Of a stretch of DNA of 64,000 nucleotides, positions 25,907-35,580 are shown piece by piece (the first letter of the stretch is position 1; each line of letters begins with the position of its first letter). A program made the translations under genes and the position numbers. The notes below the pieces were generated by a model. It did no database searches. It was not told the origin of the DNA and was given only the letters and a program-made list of their open reading frames with translations. The stretch comes from Sinomicrobium pectinilyticum (lineage in GTDB: Bacteria > Bacteroidota > Bacteroidia > Flavobacteriales > Flavobacteriaceae): contig NZ_RJTM01000029.1 in assembly GCF_003725735.1 (NCBI RefSeq), forward strand, positions 161,424-225,423, in the 5' to 3' direction.

Positions 25907-27934
25907 ATGACATTTCAAGAACAGATATCAGAAGGAATTCCACTGGAATTACCTGCCGCTCAACCATACGATACCGACGTTAACCACGCCCCGAAACGAA
26001 AAGACATACTTACCTCCAAGGAGAAAAAACTGGCATTGCGGAATGCCCTGCGCTATTTCGACAAAAAACATCACGCTGTTTTATTGCCGGAATTTGCGGA
26101 AGAGCTGGAAAAATACGGGAGGATTTACATGTACCGTTTTCGTCCGGCTTATCGCATGTATGCCCGCCCGATGAACGAATATCCGGCCAGATCCCGTCAG
26201 GCTGCAGCCATTATGCTGATGATACAGAACAATCTGGACCCGGCGGTGGCCCAGCATCCTCACGAACTTATTACCTATGGCGGAAACGGTGCTGTTTTTC
26301 AGAACTGGGCACAATACCGGCTGGTGATGAAATACCTGTCCGAAATGACAGAAGAGCAGACCCTGGTTATGTATTCCGGTCACCCGCTGGGCCTGTTCCC
26401 GTCGCATAAAGAAGCCCCGAGGGTGGTGGTCACCAACGGCATGATGATACCTAATTATTCCGCCCCGGATGACTGGGAACGGTTCAATGCGCTGGGGGTA
26501 ACCCAGTACGGACAGATGACTGCGGGAAGTTATATGTATATAGGTCCCCAGGGCATTGTGCACGGAACAACCATTACGGTAATGAATGCCCTGCGTAAAA
26601 TAGGAAAAAGTCCTTCCGGTCCCGGGGAAAAGGGAACAGGAGCATTGTTTGTCACTTCCGGACTGGGAGGTATGAGTGGTGCGCAACCCAAAGCCGGTAA
26701 CATTGCGGGGTGTATAACCGTTTGTGCGGAAGTAAATCCCAAAGCCGTACATACGCGGCATTCCCAGGGGTGGGTAGATGAGGTCACGGATGACCTGGAC
26801 GTTCTTACCGAACGGGTGAAAAAGGCAAAAGCGGCAAATGAAGTAGTTTCCATAGCTTACCTGGGGAACGTGGTTGATGTATGGGAACATTTCGATAAAG
26901 AAAATATACATATCGACCTCGGTTCCGACCAGACATCGCTGCACAATCCCTGGGCCGGGGGATACTACCCGGCTGGGCTTCGTTTCGAAGAAGCTAACAC
27001 GATGATGGCCGATGCCCCGGAAAAATTCAAAGAACATGTACAGGAAAGTCTAAGGCGTCAGGCGACTGCGATAAACAAACATGCGGCACGCGGAACATAT
27101 TTCTTTGATTACGGCAATGCCTTTCTGCTGGAAGCATCTAGGGCAGGAGCGGATGTCTGGGCTCCCGGAGGTAAAGATGCGGGACCGGAAGAAAAGGAGT
27201 TCAGGTATTCTTCTTATGTACAGGATATTATGGGGCCCATGTGTTTTGATTATGGTTTCGGGCCCTTCCGTTGGGTATGTACCAGCGGAAAACCGGAAGA
27301 CCTTGCCCGTACCGATGGCATTGCCTGTGAAATACTGGAAGAGATACGGCGTAATTCCCCGGAGGAAATACAACAGCAGATGGCCGATAATATCCGGTGG
27401 ATACGGGGAGCACAGGAAAACAAACTCGTGGTAGGGTCGCAGGCACGTATACTCTATGCGGATGCCGAGGGAAGAATGAAAATAGCAGAAGCATTTAATA
27501 AGGCAATAGCTGCCGGAGAAATAGGTGAAGTAGTACTCGGACGTGACCATCATGACGTATCCGGAACAGATTCGCCATACCGGGAAACCTCCAATATTTA
27601 CGATGGTTCCCGTTTCACTGCTGATATGGCCATTCAGAATGTAATAGGAGACAGTTTTCGCGGCGCAACCTGGGTAAGTATTCACAACGGCGGAGGTGTC
27701 GGTTGGGGAGAAGTAATAAATGGAGGGTTCGGCATGGTTCTTGATGGTACTAAGGAGGCCGAAAAACGTCTGAAATCCATGTTGTTCTGGGATGTGAACA
27801 ACGGCATTGCAAGGCGTAGCTGGGCGCGGAATGAAGAGGCCGTTTTTGCCGTAAAAAGAGCGATGCAGATGGAGCCGCGATTACAGGTGACACTTCCCAA
27901 CACGGTTGATGATATGCTATTAGAAAATATTTAA
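25907..27934 (+). CDS. hutU: Urocanate hydratase
   Basis: A 675-residue urocanase, the longer form seen in Bacteroidota. It hydrates urocanate to imidazolone propionate in histidine breakdown, using tightly bound NAD+. Signatures: ITYGGNGAVFQNWAQYRL, the NAD loop GLGGMSGAQPKA, FDYGFGPFRWVCTSG with the active-site Cys region, and GRDHHDVSGTDSPYRETSN. No other hut genes (hutH, hutI, hutG) lie next to it here, so the pathway is dispersed or its partners are outside the window. The upstream promoter was not clearly identified. Confidence 0.96.
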   Translation: MTFQEQISEGIPLELPAAQPYDTDVNHAPKRKDILTSKEKKLALRNALRYFDKKHHAVLLPEFAEELEKYGRIYMYRFRPAYRMYARPMNEYPARSRQAAAIMLMIQNNLDPAVAQHPHELITYGGNGAVFQNWAQYRLVMKYLSEMTEEQTLVMYSGHPLGLFPSHKEAPRVVVTNGMMIPNYSAPDDWERFNALGVTQYGQMTAGSYMYIGPQGIVHGTTITVMNALRKIGKSPSGPGEKGTGALFVTSGLGGMSGAQPKAGNIAGCITVCAEVNPKAVHTRHSQGWVDEVTDDLDVLTERVKKAKAANEVVSIAYLGNVVDVWEHFDKENIHIDLGSDQTSLHNPWAGGYYPAGLRFEEANTMMADAPEKFKEHVQESLRRQATAINKHAARGTYFFDYGNAFLLEASRAGADVWAPGGKDAGPEEKEFRYSSYVQDIMGPMCFDYGFGPFRWVCTSGKPEDLARTDGIACEILEEIRRNSPEEIQQQMADNIRWIRGAQENKLVVGSQARILYADAEGRMKIAEAFNKAIAAGEIGEVVLGRDHHDVSGTDSPYRETSNIYDGSRFTADMAIQNVIGDSFRGATWVSIHNGGGVGWGEVINGGFGMVLDGTKEAEKRLKSMLFWDVNNGIARRSWARNEEAVFAVKRAMQMEPRLQVTLPNTVDDMLLENI

Positions 27935-28223
27935 CAACATGGAATAGTGTATTTATGGTAAAACCAGAGTGAAAATTTGTATTTTTATATGTGAACCGGA
28001 TATTGCCATGGAAGTACGGGCAGGTGCCGAAGAAGAGTAATCTTAAAAAACAATATGAAATGTCTTTTAGCGGATTTGTCAGATAAAATGATATTCCCTG
28101 AGGCATCACTCACGATGATGAATTTAATTATTTTGATGGAGTTCGTAAAACCTCACGCGGTGGTTCCGCATAGCTGACCTGCGATTTCCTTCAGACTTGT
28201 TGAAAATAAAAAAAAGAGAACAG

Positions 28224-28763
28224 ATGAAAGCAATAAAACTATTACCGGTACTTTTACTGGCAGTCGTTACCGGGGCTTGTTCCTCGGTACGGGTGGCTGC
28301 CGATTATGACAAACATGCCAACTTTAACAGTTACAAGACTTTTGCCTTCTTTAAACCCGGAATAGACAAAGCCGAGATATCGGACCTCGATAAAAAGAGG
28401 ATACTCCGGGCCATAGAAGCCCAGTTGACAGCCAAGGGGATGACCAAATCGGATAATCCGGATATGCTTATCAGTATATTTACGACAGAGAAAGAACGAG
28501 TGGATGTTTATAACAACTACGGCTGGGGCTGGGGCTGGAACCCCTACTGGTGGGGAATGTCATATCCCAATGTATCTACCACTACGGAAGGGTCGCTCTT
28601 TATCGATTTTATCGATGCTGAAAAGAACGAACTGGTATGGCAGGGTAAAGGTACGGGATACCTGACCCAGCGAATGGATAAGAAAGAAGAACGGATCAAT
28701 GAATTCGTGCAGAATATCCTTGAAAAATATCCTCCCGGAACAGAAATAGCAAGTAACAAATAA
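28224..28763 (+). CDS. DUF4136 lipoprotein
   Basis: A 179-residue lipoprotein; the start at ATG 28224 gives the signal LLAVVTGAC. The DUF4136 domain covers the rest, with DYDKHANFNSYKTFAFF, a Trp/Gly-rich insert (YGWGWGWNPYWWG) and FIDFIDAEKNELVWQGKGTG, all typical of these periplasmic or outer-membrane-attached proteins. The function is unknown. It is monocistronic, ended by a strong terminator, and preceded by a 289-base spacer in which no gene or convincing structure was seen. Confidence 0.9.
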   Translation: MKAIKLLPVLLLAVVTGACSSVRVAADYDKHANFNSYKTFAFFKPGIDKAEISDLDKKRILRAIEAQLTAKGMTKSDNPDMLISIFTTEKERVDVYNNYGWGWGWNPYWWGMSYPNVSTTTEGSLFIDFIDAEKNELVWQGKGTGYLTQRMDKKEERINEFVQNILEKYPPGTEIASNK

Positions 28764-28792
28764 TTCCGGATAAAGTAGAATTTTTTGAATAG

Positions 28793-28825
28793 ATCCCCCG
28801 CAGCATATTGCGGGGGATTTTTTTA
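28793..28825 (+). terminator. Rho-independent terminator after DUF4136 gene
   Basis: Perfect 10-base stem ATCCCCCGCA (28793-28802) with TGCGGGGGAT (28809-28818), followed by seven T residues. Confidence 0.95.
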
Positions 28826-28964
28826 TGCTTTTATTTGTTTGGAAAATGGGCTGTTGTGTTGGAAAATGTTGCGATAATGCTATTTTAGTGTGTTTTTTGA
28901 TTACGGGATAGGTGTTATTAAGTTAAAATATTATATTTATTGCTGTAAATAAAGAATTTGTTTA

Positions 28965-29222
28965 ATGACATCGAAGCAAAGAGCAACAGCTTACTGGAAG
29001 GAGAACATCAAGTATCTCTGCATTCTCCTTTCTATCTGGTTCCTGGTATCCTATGGAGCGGGAATAGTATTTAAAGATCTTCTGAATCATATTCATATCG
29101 GCGGTTTCGAACTTGGGTTCTGGTTTGCCCAGCAAGGAGCCATTTATGTTTTCGTGATCCTCATTTTCGTATATATCCGGTTGATGAACAAACTGGACAA
29201 GAAATACGGTTATGACAAGTAA
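28965..29222 (+). CDS. DUF4212 small subunit of sodium:solute symporter
   Basis: An 85-residue membrane protein with two transmembrane helices (about 18-38 and 55-75) matching DUF4212: YWKENIKYLCILLSIWFLVS, FGFWFAQQGAIYVF-type second helix and IRLMNKLDKKYG. Members are encoded directly before a VC_2705-type sodium:solute symporter, as here (139 bases upstream), and are thought to be its small subunit. The location beside acetyl-CoA synthetase fits acetate or short-chain carboxylate uptake. Confidence 0.9.
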   Translation: MTSKQRATAYWKENIKYLCILLSIWFLVSYGAGIVFKDLLNHIHIGGFELGFWFAQQGAIYVFVILIFVYIRLMNKLDKKYGYDK

Positions 29223-29272
29223 ACCATGTAACCGCGTGCATACCTGTTAAGTAGAACCCCTCTTTTTCGTTT

Positions 29273-29296
29273 CCGGGAGATATAAATATCCCCCGG
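29273..29296 (+). other. Intercistronic hairpin between symporter subunit genes
   Basis: CCGGGAGATAT pairs with ATATCCCCCGG (one A-C mismatch) around an AA loop, without a following T-run. It may set the stoichiometry or stability of the DUF4212/symporter message rather than terminate it. Confidence 0.5.
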
Positions 29297-29361
29297 ATAA
29301 AAATCCCGTACAGTGCCGCTTTTATGCTTCTTTGTTATAAAATACATAAATACAACCAACC

Positions 29362-31056
29362 ATGAGTGTACAGATCTGGACGTATGTCCTCGTTGCCGTT
29401 TCATTTGCCATCTATATCGGCATAGCCATATGGTCCCGTGCGGGATCTACAAAAGAGTTTTATGTAGCCGGAGGAGGGGTTTCCCCGCTGGCTAACGGAA
29501 TGGCCACTGCTGCGGACTGGATGTCCGCAGCGTCTTTTATATCCATGGCCGGTATCATTTCCTTTATGGGATATGACGGGGCCGTATATCTTATGGGATG
29601 GACCGGCGGGTACGTACTCCTGGCATTGCTTCTGGCTCCTTACCTGAGGAAATTCGGTAAATTCACGGTGCCTGATTTTATAGGCGACCGCTATTATTCG
29701 GCTACTGCACGTACGGTAGCGGTTTTGTGTGCTCTGCTGGTGTCTTTTACGTATGTGGCCGGACAGATGCGTGGCGTGGGGGTAGTATTTTCCCGCTTTC
29801 TGGAAGTAGACATCAATACCGGCGTGGTCATAGGTATGGTGATCGTGCTTTTCTATGCAGTGCTGGGAGGGATGAAGGGAATAACCTATACCCAGGTGGC
29901 GCAGTACTGCGTGTTGATATTTGCTTTTATGGTACCTGCTATTTTTATTTCCATCCAGATGACCGGAAACCCTGTTCCGCAACTCGGGATGGGAGACACC
30001 CTTGCAGATGGCTCCGGGACATATCTGCTGGATAAACTGAACGGACTGTCCGAAGAACTGGGTTTTGCCAAGTATACCGATGGTACCAAAAGCATGATAG
30101 ATGTCTTTGCCATTACCCTGGCGCTGATGGTCGGAACAGCAGGTCTGCCCCATGTTATTGTGAGGTTTTTTACCGTTCCGAAAGTAAAGGATGCCCGGAA
30201 ATCAGCCGGACTGGCACTACTTTTTATCGCTATTCTATACACTACGGCACCGGCGGTCTCTGCCTTTGCCAGGACCAATCTGATAGAAACCGTCAGTGAC
30301 CGCGAATATACGGAGATGCCGGAATGGTTCACCAATTGGGAAGCTACGGGCTTACTGACGTTCACGGATAAAAATGCGGATGGCCGCATACAATACCTGG
30401 CAGACGAACAGGCTAACGAACTTCAGATAGATAATGATATTATGGTATTGGCCAACCCGGAGATTGCAAGATTGCCCAACTGGGTCGTAGCCCTGGTTGC
30501 TGCGGGAGGACTTGCCGCAGCACTTTCTACTGCAGCAGGGTTATTACTGGTGATTTCCACTTCGGTGGCACATGACCTGATAAAGAAACAGATAAAACCC
30601 GATATGTCAGACAAAACGGAGTTATGGATAGCTAGGGGGAGTGCTGCGCTGGCCGTTATCGTGGCAGGGTACTTCGGCATTAATCCTCCCGGTTTTGTAG
30701 CAGCAGTGGTAGCCCTGGCCTTTGGCCTGGCGGCAGCTTCGTTTTTTCCGGCGATTATTCTGGGTATCTTTTACAAGCGGATGAATAAAGAAGGGGCGGT
30801 GAGTGGAATGATCGTAGGCATATTGTTCATGTTATTTTATATGATGAAATTCAAATTCGCAATGTTCGGCGGTGGCGGGGAAGAAGACTGGTGGTTCGGT
30901 ATTTCGCCCGAAGGCTTCGGCATGGTGGCCATGATAGTCAATTTTATTGTGGCCCTTGTGGTAAACAGCTTTACCCCCGAACCTCCCGCAGAAGTCCAGG
31001 AGATCGTGGAGAACATCCGTATTCCCGGTGGAGCGGGAGATGCGGTTTCGCACTGA
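29362..31056 (+). CDS. Sodium:solute symporter (VC_2705/ActP-like)
   Basis: A 564-residue symporter with about 13 membrane helices. Recognisable segments are GGGVSPLANGMATAADWMSA, ISFMGYDG, FTVPDFIGDRYYS, the GLPHVIVRFFTV loop and LSTAAGLLLVISTS. The longer sequence, the acidic extramembrane insert at about 310-370 and the DUF4212 partner place it in the VC_2705 branch of the acetate/cation symporter group. It presumably imports acetate or a similar monocarboxylate with sodium. Acetyl-CoA synthetase is the next gene on the strand. Confidence 0.92.
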   Translation: MSVQIWTYVLVAVSFAIYIGIAIWSRAGSTKEFYVAGGGVSPLANGMATAADWMSAASFISMAGIISFMGYDGAVYLMGWTGGYVLLALLLAPYLRKFGKFTVPDFIGDRYYSATARTVAVLCALLVSFTYVAGQMRGVGVVFSRFLEVDINTGVVIGMVIVLFYAVLGGMKGITYTQVAQYCVLIFAFMVPAIFISIQMTGNPVPQLGMGDTLADGSGTYLLDKLNGLSEELGFAKYTDGTKSMIDVFAITLALMVGTAGLPHVIVRFFTVPKVKDARKSAGLALLFIAILYTTAPAVSAFARTNLIETVSDREYTEMPEWFTNWEATGLLTFTDKNADGRIQYLADEQANELQIDNDIMVLANPEIARLPNWVVALVAAGGLAAALSTAAGLLLVISTSVAHDLIKKQIKPDMSDKTELWIARGSAALAVIVAGYFGINPPGFVAAVVALAFGLAAASFFPAIILGIFYKRMNKEGAVSGMIVGILFMLFYMMKFKFAMFGGGGEEDWWFGISPEGFGMVAMIVNFIVALVVNSFTPEPPAEVQEIVENIRIPGGAGDAVSH

Positions 31057-31370
31057 TCTGTAATTCGGTAAATACGATCATCCGAAGAAAAATATCTGCC
31101 GGCTGTAATTTATAGGAACAACAGGTGAGATTATAAGCAAAAAATATTTCAGAAGAAGATTTTAATTATATATTTGATATGTTTTTGCATTTTTATACGG
31201 TAAAATAATAAAAAGCAGATACAATTGACAATATGATGTCAACGCTAAGGAAACTTCCGGAACAGTCCGCTTCCGCATTTTCTCCGGGTACGATAATGTT
31301 TTAACCGGATTGGGCCTGTCTTTTGCCGTTGACATTGTTACGGTGTAACTATAAAAGAAAAAAACTGACT
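31057..31370 (+). promoter_or_regulatory. Intergenic region before acs with TTGACA palindrome
   Basis: This 314-base spacer holds no gene. It contains a small palindrome, TTGACA-6-TGTCAA, at 31225-31242 and a related CGTTGACAT at 31328-31335 that is complementary to ATGTCAACG in the palindrome. These could be operator sites for acs, which is normally regulated by carbon source, but no regulator is adjacent. A clear TAnnTTTG box was not found. Confidence 0.35.
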
Positions 31371-33275
31371 ATGGGTGTTTACGAAGTAAAAAGTTTGGAG
31401 CAATATTTTAAGGTTTACAAAAGATCGGTCCGGGAACCCAGGAAATTCTGGTCTAAGATAGCTGAAGATTTTGTTTGGTATAAAAAATGGGACAAAGTAC
31501 TGGAATACCGGCTCGAAGAAGCAGAAGTGAAATGGTTTGTAAACGGAAAACTCAATATTACCAAAAACTGTATAGATCGTCACCTTGCAAAACGCGGTGA
31601 CAAGACCGCCATAATTTTTGAGCCTAACGATCCGAATGAACCGGCGGAGCATATTACCTATAACGACTTGTATAACCGGGTATGTAAGATGGCCAATGTT
31701 CTCCGGGAGCAGGGAGTGGAAAAAGGTGATAGGGTATGTATTTATCTGCCCATGATTCCCGAACTTGCGGTTACGGTACTGGCCTGTGCACGGATCGGAG
31801 CCATTCATTCCGTGGTTTTTGCCGGCTTTTCGGCGTCTGCCCTTGCAGCCCGGATACAGAATTGTGAATGTAAGATGGTCATTACTTCCGACGGTGGGTT
31901 CCGTGGAAATAAAACCATAGACCTGAAAAGAATTGTGGATGATGCCCTCGAATCCTGCCCGTCTGTTAAAAAAGTACTCGTAGTCAAACGTACCCATGCG
32001 GATATTTCCATGAAGCAAGGTCGGGACGAATGGCTTGCACCCCTGCTTGAAAATGCCTCCAGCGAATCCATTGCAGAAGTCATGGATGCCGAAGATCCGT
32101 TATTTATTCTCTATACCTCAGGATCTACCGGAAAACCGAAAGGCATGCTGCATACGATAGCCGGTTATATGATTTATACGGCGTATACCTTCAAAAATGT
32201 ATTTCAATATGAAGAAAAAGATGTGTTCTGGTGTACGGCAGATATAGGCTGGATCACCGGGCACTCTTATATTTTATACGGCCCTCTTGCCAACGGAGCC
32301 ACAACGGTAATGTTCGAAGGAGTCCCTTCATATCCCGATTTCGGAAGGTTCTGGGAAGTTGTGGACAAACACAAAGTGACACAATTTTATACGGCACCCA
32401 CGGCTATCCGTGCCCTGGCAAAAGAAAGCACGAACTGGGTTACCAAATTCGATCTCTCTTCCCTGAAAGTCCTGGGTTCTGTAGGAGAACCTATCAACGA
32501 AGAAGCATGGCACTGGTATAACGACCATGTGGGGAATAAAAAATGTCCTATTGTGGATACCTGGTGGCAAACGGAGACGGGAGGACTTATGATTTCCCCG
32601 ATCGCATTTGCAACACCTACCAAACCCACGTACGCAACACTGCCCTTACCCGGGGTACAGCCGGTATTGATGGATGACAAAAGGAATGAAATAGAAGGAA
32701 ACCAGGTGGTAGGAAGCCTGTGCATCAAATTTCCGTGGCCTGCTATGGCGAGGACTATCTGGGGGGACCACCGCAGGTATAAAGAAACGTATTTCTCAGC
32801 CTATCCCGGAAAATATTTTACCGGTGACGGGGCGCTCAGGGACGAGGTAGGATATTACAGGATTACCGGAAGAGTAGATGATGTGGTCATTGTTTCCGGT
32901 CACAACCTGGGTACGGCGCCTATAGAAGATGCCATAAATGAACATCCGGCAGTAGCTGAATCGGCTATCGTAGGGTTCCCGCACGATATCAAGGGAAATG
33001 CGCTTTTCGGTTTTATTATTCTCAAGGAAACGGGAGAAACGCGCAACAGGGAAAACCTTACCAAAGAGATCAACCAGTATATCTCCGAACATATAGGACC
33101 CATTGCAAAACTCGATAAAATACAGTTTGTAAACGGGTTGCCTAAAACCCGTAGTGGTAAGATCATGAGACGGATACTCCGTAAGATCGCATCCAGGGAT
33201 ACCAGTAATCTCGGGGATACTTCTACTTTACTCAACCCGGAAGTTGTGGATGATATTATAGAAAATGCAGTCTGA
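31371..33275 (+). CDS. acs: Acetyl-CoA synthetase
   Basis: A 634-residue AMP-forming acetate-CoA ligase; start at ATG 31371, the frame extends 16 codons further without support. Motifs: LYTSGSTGKPKGMLHT (ATP/AMP loop), WCTADIGWITGHSY, DTWWQTETGG acetate-pocket segment, TGDGALRDEVGYYRITGRVDD hinge region and the C-terminal TRSGKIMRR with Lys597, the lysine acetylated to inactivate the enzyme in characterised homologues. It activates acetate and, with the upstream symporter, forms an acetate-use block. Confidence 0.96.
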   Translation: MGVYEVKSLEQYFKVYKRSVREPRKFWSKIAEDFVWYKKWDKVLEYRLEEAEVKWFVNGKLNITKNCIDRHLAKRGDKTAIIFEPNDPNEPAEHITYNDLYNRVCKMANVLREQGVEKGDRVCIYLPMIPELAVTVLACARIGAIHSVVFAGFSASALAARIQNCECKMVITSDGGFRGNKTIDLKRIVDDALESCPSVKKVLVVKRTHADISMKQGRDEWLAPLLENASSESIAEVMDAEDPLFILYTSGSTGKPKGMLHTIAGYMIYTAYTFKNVFQYEEKDVFWCTADIGWITGHSYILYGPLANGATTVMFEGVPSYPDFGRFWEVVDKHKVTQFYTAPTAIRALAKESTNWVTKFDLSSLKVLGSVGEPINEEAWHWYNDHVGNKKCPIVDTWWQTETGGLMISPIAFATPTKPTYATLPLPGVQPVLMDDKRNEIEGNQVVGSLCIKFPWPAMARTIWGDHRRYKETYFSAYPGKYFTGDGALRDEVGYYRITGRVDDVVIVSGHNLGTAPIEDAINEHPAVAESAIVGFPHDIKGNALFGFIILKETGETRNRENLTKEINQYISEHIGPIAKLDKIQFVNGLPKTRSGKIMRRILRKIASRDTSNLGDTSTLLNPEVVDDIIENAV

Positions 33276-33282
33276 TTATAAT

Positions 33283-33327
33283 GGCATGCGAATGGTATGG
33301 ATCACCACCGCATGCCTGTCTTTTCTT
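33283..33327 (+). terminator. Hairpin after acs
   Basis: GGCATGCG (33283-33290) pairs with CGCATGCC (33309-33316) with an inner TGGT/ACCA extension, followed by the pyrimidine run TGTCTTTTCTTTC. Probably a terminator or attenuator before the SLC13 gene. Confidence 0.65.
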
Positions 33328-33350
33328 TCTGTAATTAAACTGTCTTGTCT

Positions 33351-34787
33351 ATGACTAAAACGATAGGCCTGGTCGCAGGGCCTTTATTGTTTACCGTTTT
33401 GTTGCTCACTTTGCAATTCGATGCGCTGCAGCCGGGAGCTCCGCAGGTGGTTGCCCTTGCCGCATGGATGGTTGTGTGGTGGATTACGGATGCGGTTCCC
33501 CTGCCCGTAACGGCCTTGCTGCCCCTGGTACTTTATCCGGTTTTCGGAATTTTTACCATGGAAGGGGCTGCCGCACCTTATGCCAGCCCTATTGTATTTT
33601 TATTTATGGGTGGGTTCCTTATCGCCCTGGCCATGGAAAAACAAAACCTGCACCGCCGTATAGCACTTAACATACTCAAGATTACCGGCACCAATGCCAA
33701 TGGTATTATCCTCGGTTTCATGCTGTCTACTGCTTTTCTGAGCATGTGGATATCCAATACCGCCACCGCCGTAATGATGCTCCCCATTGCGTTGTCTATC
33801 GTAAAACTTCTGGAAGAAGGAAAGACGGACGAGGAGGAAAAAGGATACAGGCGCTTTAAACTCGGCCTGATGCTGAGTATAGCTTATGCGGCCAATATCG
33901 GGGGAGTAACTACTATTGTAGGAACACCGCCAAATGTGGTTTTTGTGGGATTCATGAAAGAATTTTACGGGCAGGAAGTAGAGTTCGGGCGATGGTTGCT
34001 TATCGGAATTCCTGTTTGTTTTGTAATGCTTCTGATCACCTACCTGATGATTACCAGGGTACTCTTTCGGCACAAACTGGGCAGGCTGGATGGTTCCGGC
34101 GCATTGGTACAGACAAAACTCCGGGAACTGGGAAAAATGAACCTGGCGGAAAAACTGGTGGCCATTGTGTTTTTCCTGACAGCGTGCAGCTGGGTATTCA
34201 AATCACAGATCAACAGTTTGCTGGGCGGAGCTTATCTCAATGACACCATTATAGCAATGGGAGGAGGAATACTGATGTTTGTAATGCCCGTACGACTTAA
34301 AACGCATGAATACGTGCTTAACTGGAGTTATACGGAAAAGCTGCCGTGGGGCATTCTCCTGTTGTTCGGGGGAGGTATATGTCTGGCCAAAGGATTGGAG
34401 AGCACAGGGATTGTAGAGTTTGTGGGGAATGTAATAGCAGGTGACGGCAGTATGCCTCTGTGGCTCCTTATTCTTCTGCTTACAACCTTCACACTGTACG
34501 TAACGGAACTGATGAGCAATGTAGCGCTTGTGGTTATTTTTATGCCTATCGTGCTCGGTATAGCAAGGACATTAGAGGTTAACCCGATGTATCTGGCTGT
34601 TCCTGTGGCTATAGCTTCCAGTTGTGCCTTCATGATGCCGATATCCACACCGCCTAATGCCATTGTTTTTTCCAGTGGATATATCAGAATGTCCGATATG
34701 GTCAAAGCCGGATTTTTTCTGAACCTGATCAGTGTTATTTTCCTCGTAGTTGTGGCACTGACCCTGGTGCATTGGGTATACGGATGA
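33351..34787 (+). CDS. SLC13/DASS-family anion:sodium symporter
   Basis: A 478-residue permease with about 12 membrane segments; start at ATG 33351 rather than the upstream TTG. The two family signatures are clear: SNTATAVMMLPIALSIV with TTIVGTPPNVVF in the first half, and SNVALVVIFMPIVLG with PISTPPNAIVFSSGYI in the second. Members carry dicarboxylates, citrate or sulfate with sodium. Its position after acs suggests a C4-dicarboxylate carrier, but this is weak. Its 3' end overlaps the convergent ceramidase-like gene by 53 bases. Confidence 0.9.
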   Translation: MTKTIGLVAGPLLFTVLLLTLQFDALQPGAPQVVALAAWMVVWWITDAVPLPVTALLPLVLYPVFGIFTMEGAAAPYASPIVFLFMGGFLIALAMEKQNLHRRIALNILKITGTNANGIILGFMLSTAFLSMWISNTATAVMMLPIALSIVKLLEEGKTDEEEKGYRRFKLGLMLSIAYAANIGGVTTIVGTPPNVVFVGFMKEFYGQEVEFGRWLLIGIPVCFVMLLITYLMITRVLFRHKLGRLDGSGALVQTKLRELGKMNLAEKLVAIVFFLTACSWVFKSQINSLLGGAYLNDTIIAMGGGILMFVMPVRLKTHEYVLNWSYTEKLPWGILLLFGGGICLAKGLESTGIVEFVGNVIAGDGSMPLWLLILLLTTFTLYVTELMSNVALVVIFMPIVLGIARTLEVNPMYLAVPVAIASSCAFMMPISTPPNAIVFSSGYIRMSDMVKAGFFLNLISVIFLVVVALTLVHWVYG

Positions 34788-35490
34788 TATCATTCTTTCC
34801 GGGCGAGTTCCTGTCCAGATAAATATAATACATCAAAAAGAAAACGGCCAGTGCACCGAAACTATGCCATAACCAGTGTGTGCCCATGGGAAAGAAGTCC
34901 GAACGGACGTCCAGGTACCTGCACCATATGGCCAGGGAAAAGCTGATAACGGCCAGGAGCACCCATAGTCCGTATAGGTATTTTGTGAAATACAGGTACA
35001 GGGCTATCGGTAAAATAATGCCCAGGGCAGCAGCAATATATCCCACAGAAATAGAAATATTTCGCGGCAGGTCCATAAAGCGTATACCGAACATCAGTAA
35101 TAATACTAAAATCAGCAATGCTGACCTTGACCAGGGATTTTTTCCGGCCTTGATACAGAAGTAAACGGAAGTGGCCAGACATAGCAGCAGAATAGGGACC
35201 CAATCCAGTAATAACCATATTTCATGGCTTCTGGTAGCGTGATAGAGGGTACCGCCTATAAACCCGATAAACAGCACCGGAAGTATAAAAGCCAGGAATA
35301 AATGCTGTCGGTGGTTTCTGCGGATCTTCCATACAAAATAAATGATGATGGCGAGGAAAAGAAAATTGCTCACGGTATTAAACGGCTCAACCGGCAATCT
35401 TCCTTCAATGGTTTCCCTGTATACGGGGCCGCTGTCTTTAGGAAAGCCGGATAAAAGAGCAAGGATATCCATAATAACCGAAGTAATCAT
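34735..35490 (-). CDS. Ceramidase-family (CREST) membrane hydrolase
   Basis: A 251-residue seven-helix membrane protein; ATG 35490 was chosen over a TTG at 35511. Family features: PVYRETIEGRLPVEPFNTVSN near the first helix, FIGGTLYHATRS with a metal-type His, LLDWVPI, and the C-terminal MGTHWLWHSFGAL with two His. These Ser/Asp/His positions match alkaline ceramidase and related zinc-dependent hydrolases. Many Bacteroidota make sphingolipids, so ceramide turnover is plausible, but the true substrate is unproven. Its last 18 codons overlap the end of the SLC13 gene on the other strand. Confidence 0.82.
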   Translation of the reverse strand: MITSVIMDILALLSGFPKDSGPVYRETIEGRLPVEPFNTVSNFLFLAIIIYFVWKIRRNHRQHLFLAFILPVLFIGFIGGTLYHATRSHEIWLLLDWVPILLLCLATSVYFCIKAGKNPWSRSALLILVLLLMFGIRFMDLPRNISISVGYIAAALGIILPIALYLYFTKYLYGLWVLLAVISFSLAIWCRYLDVRSDFFPMGTHWLWHSFGALAVFFLMYYIYLDRNSPGKNDIIRIPNAPGSVPQLRGK

Positions 35491-35580
35491 AATTTGAGAA
35501 GTGTGATGCAAAAAAATCAGTTGATTTCGTCAGGCTGAAATTACGGAAATATTCCTTTATGTTATAATACCGAAGGGTAT

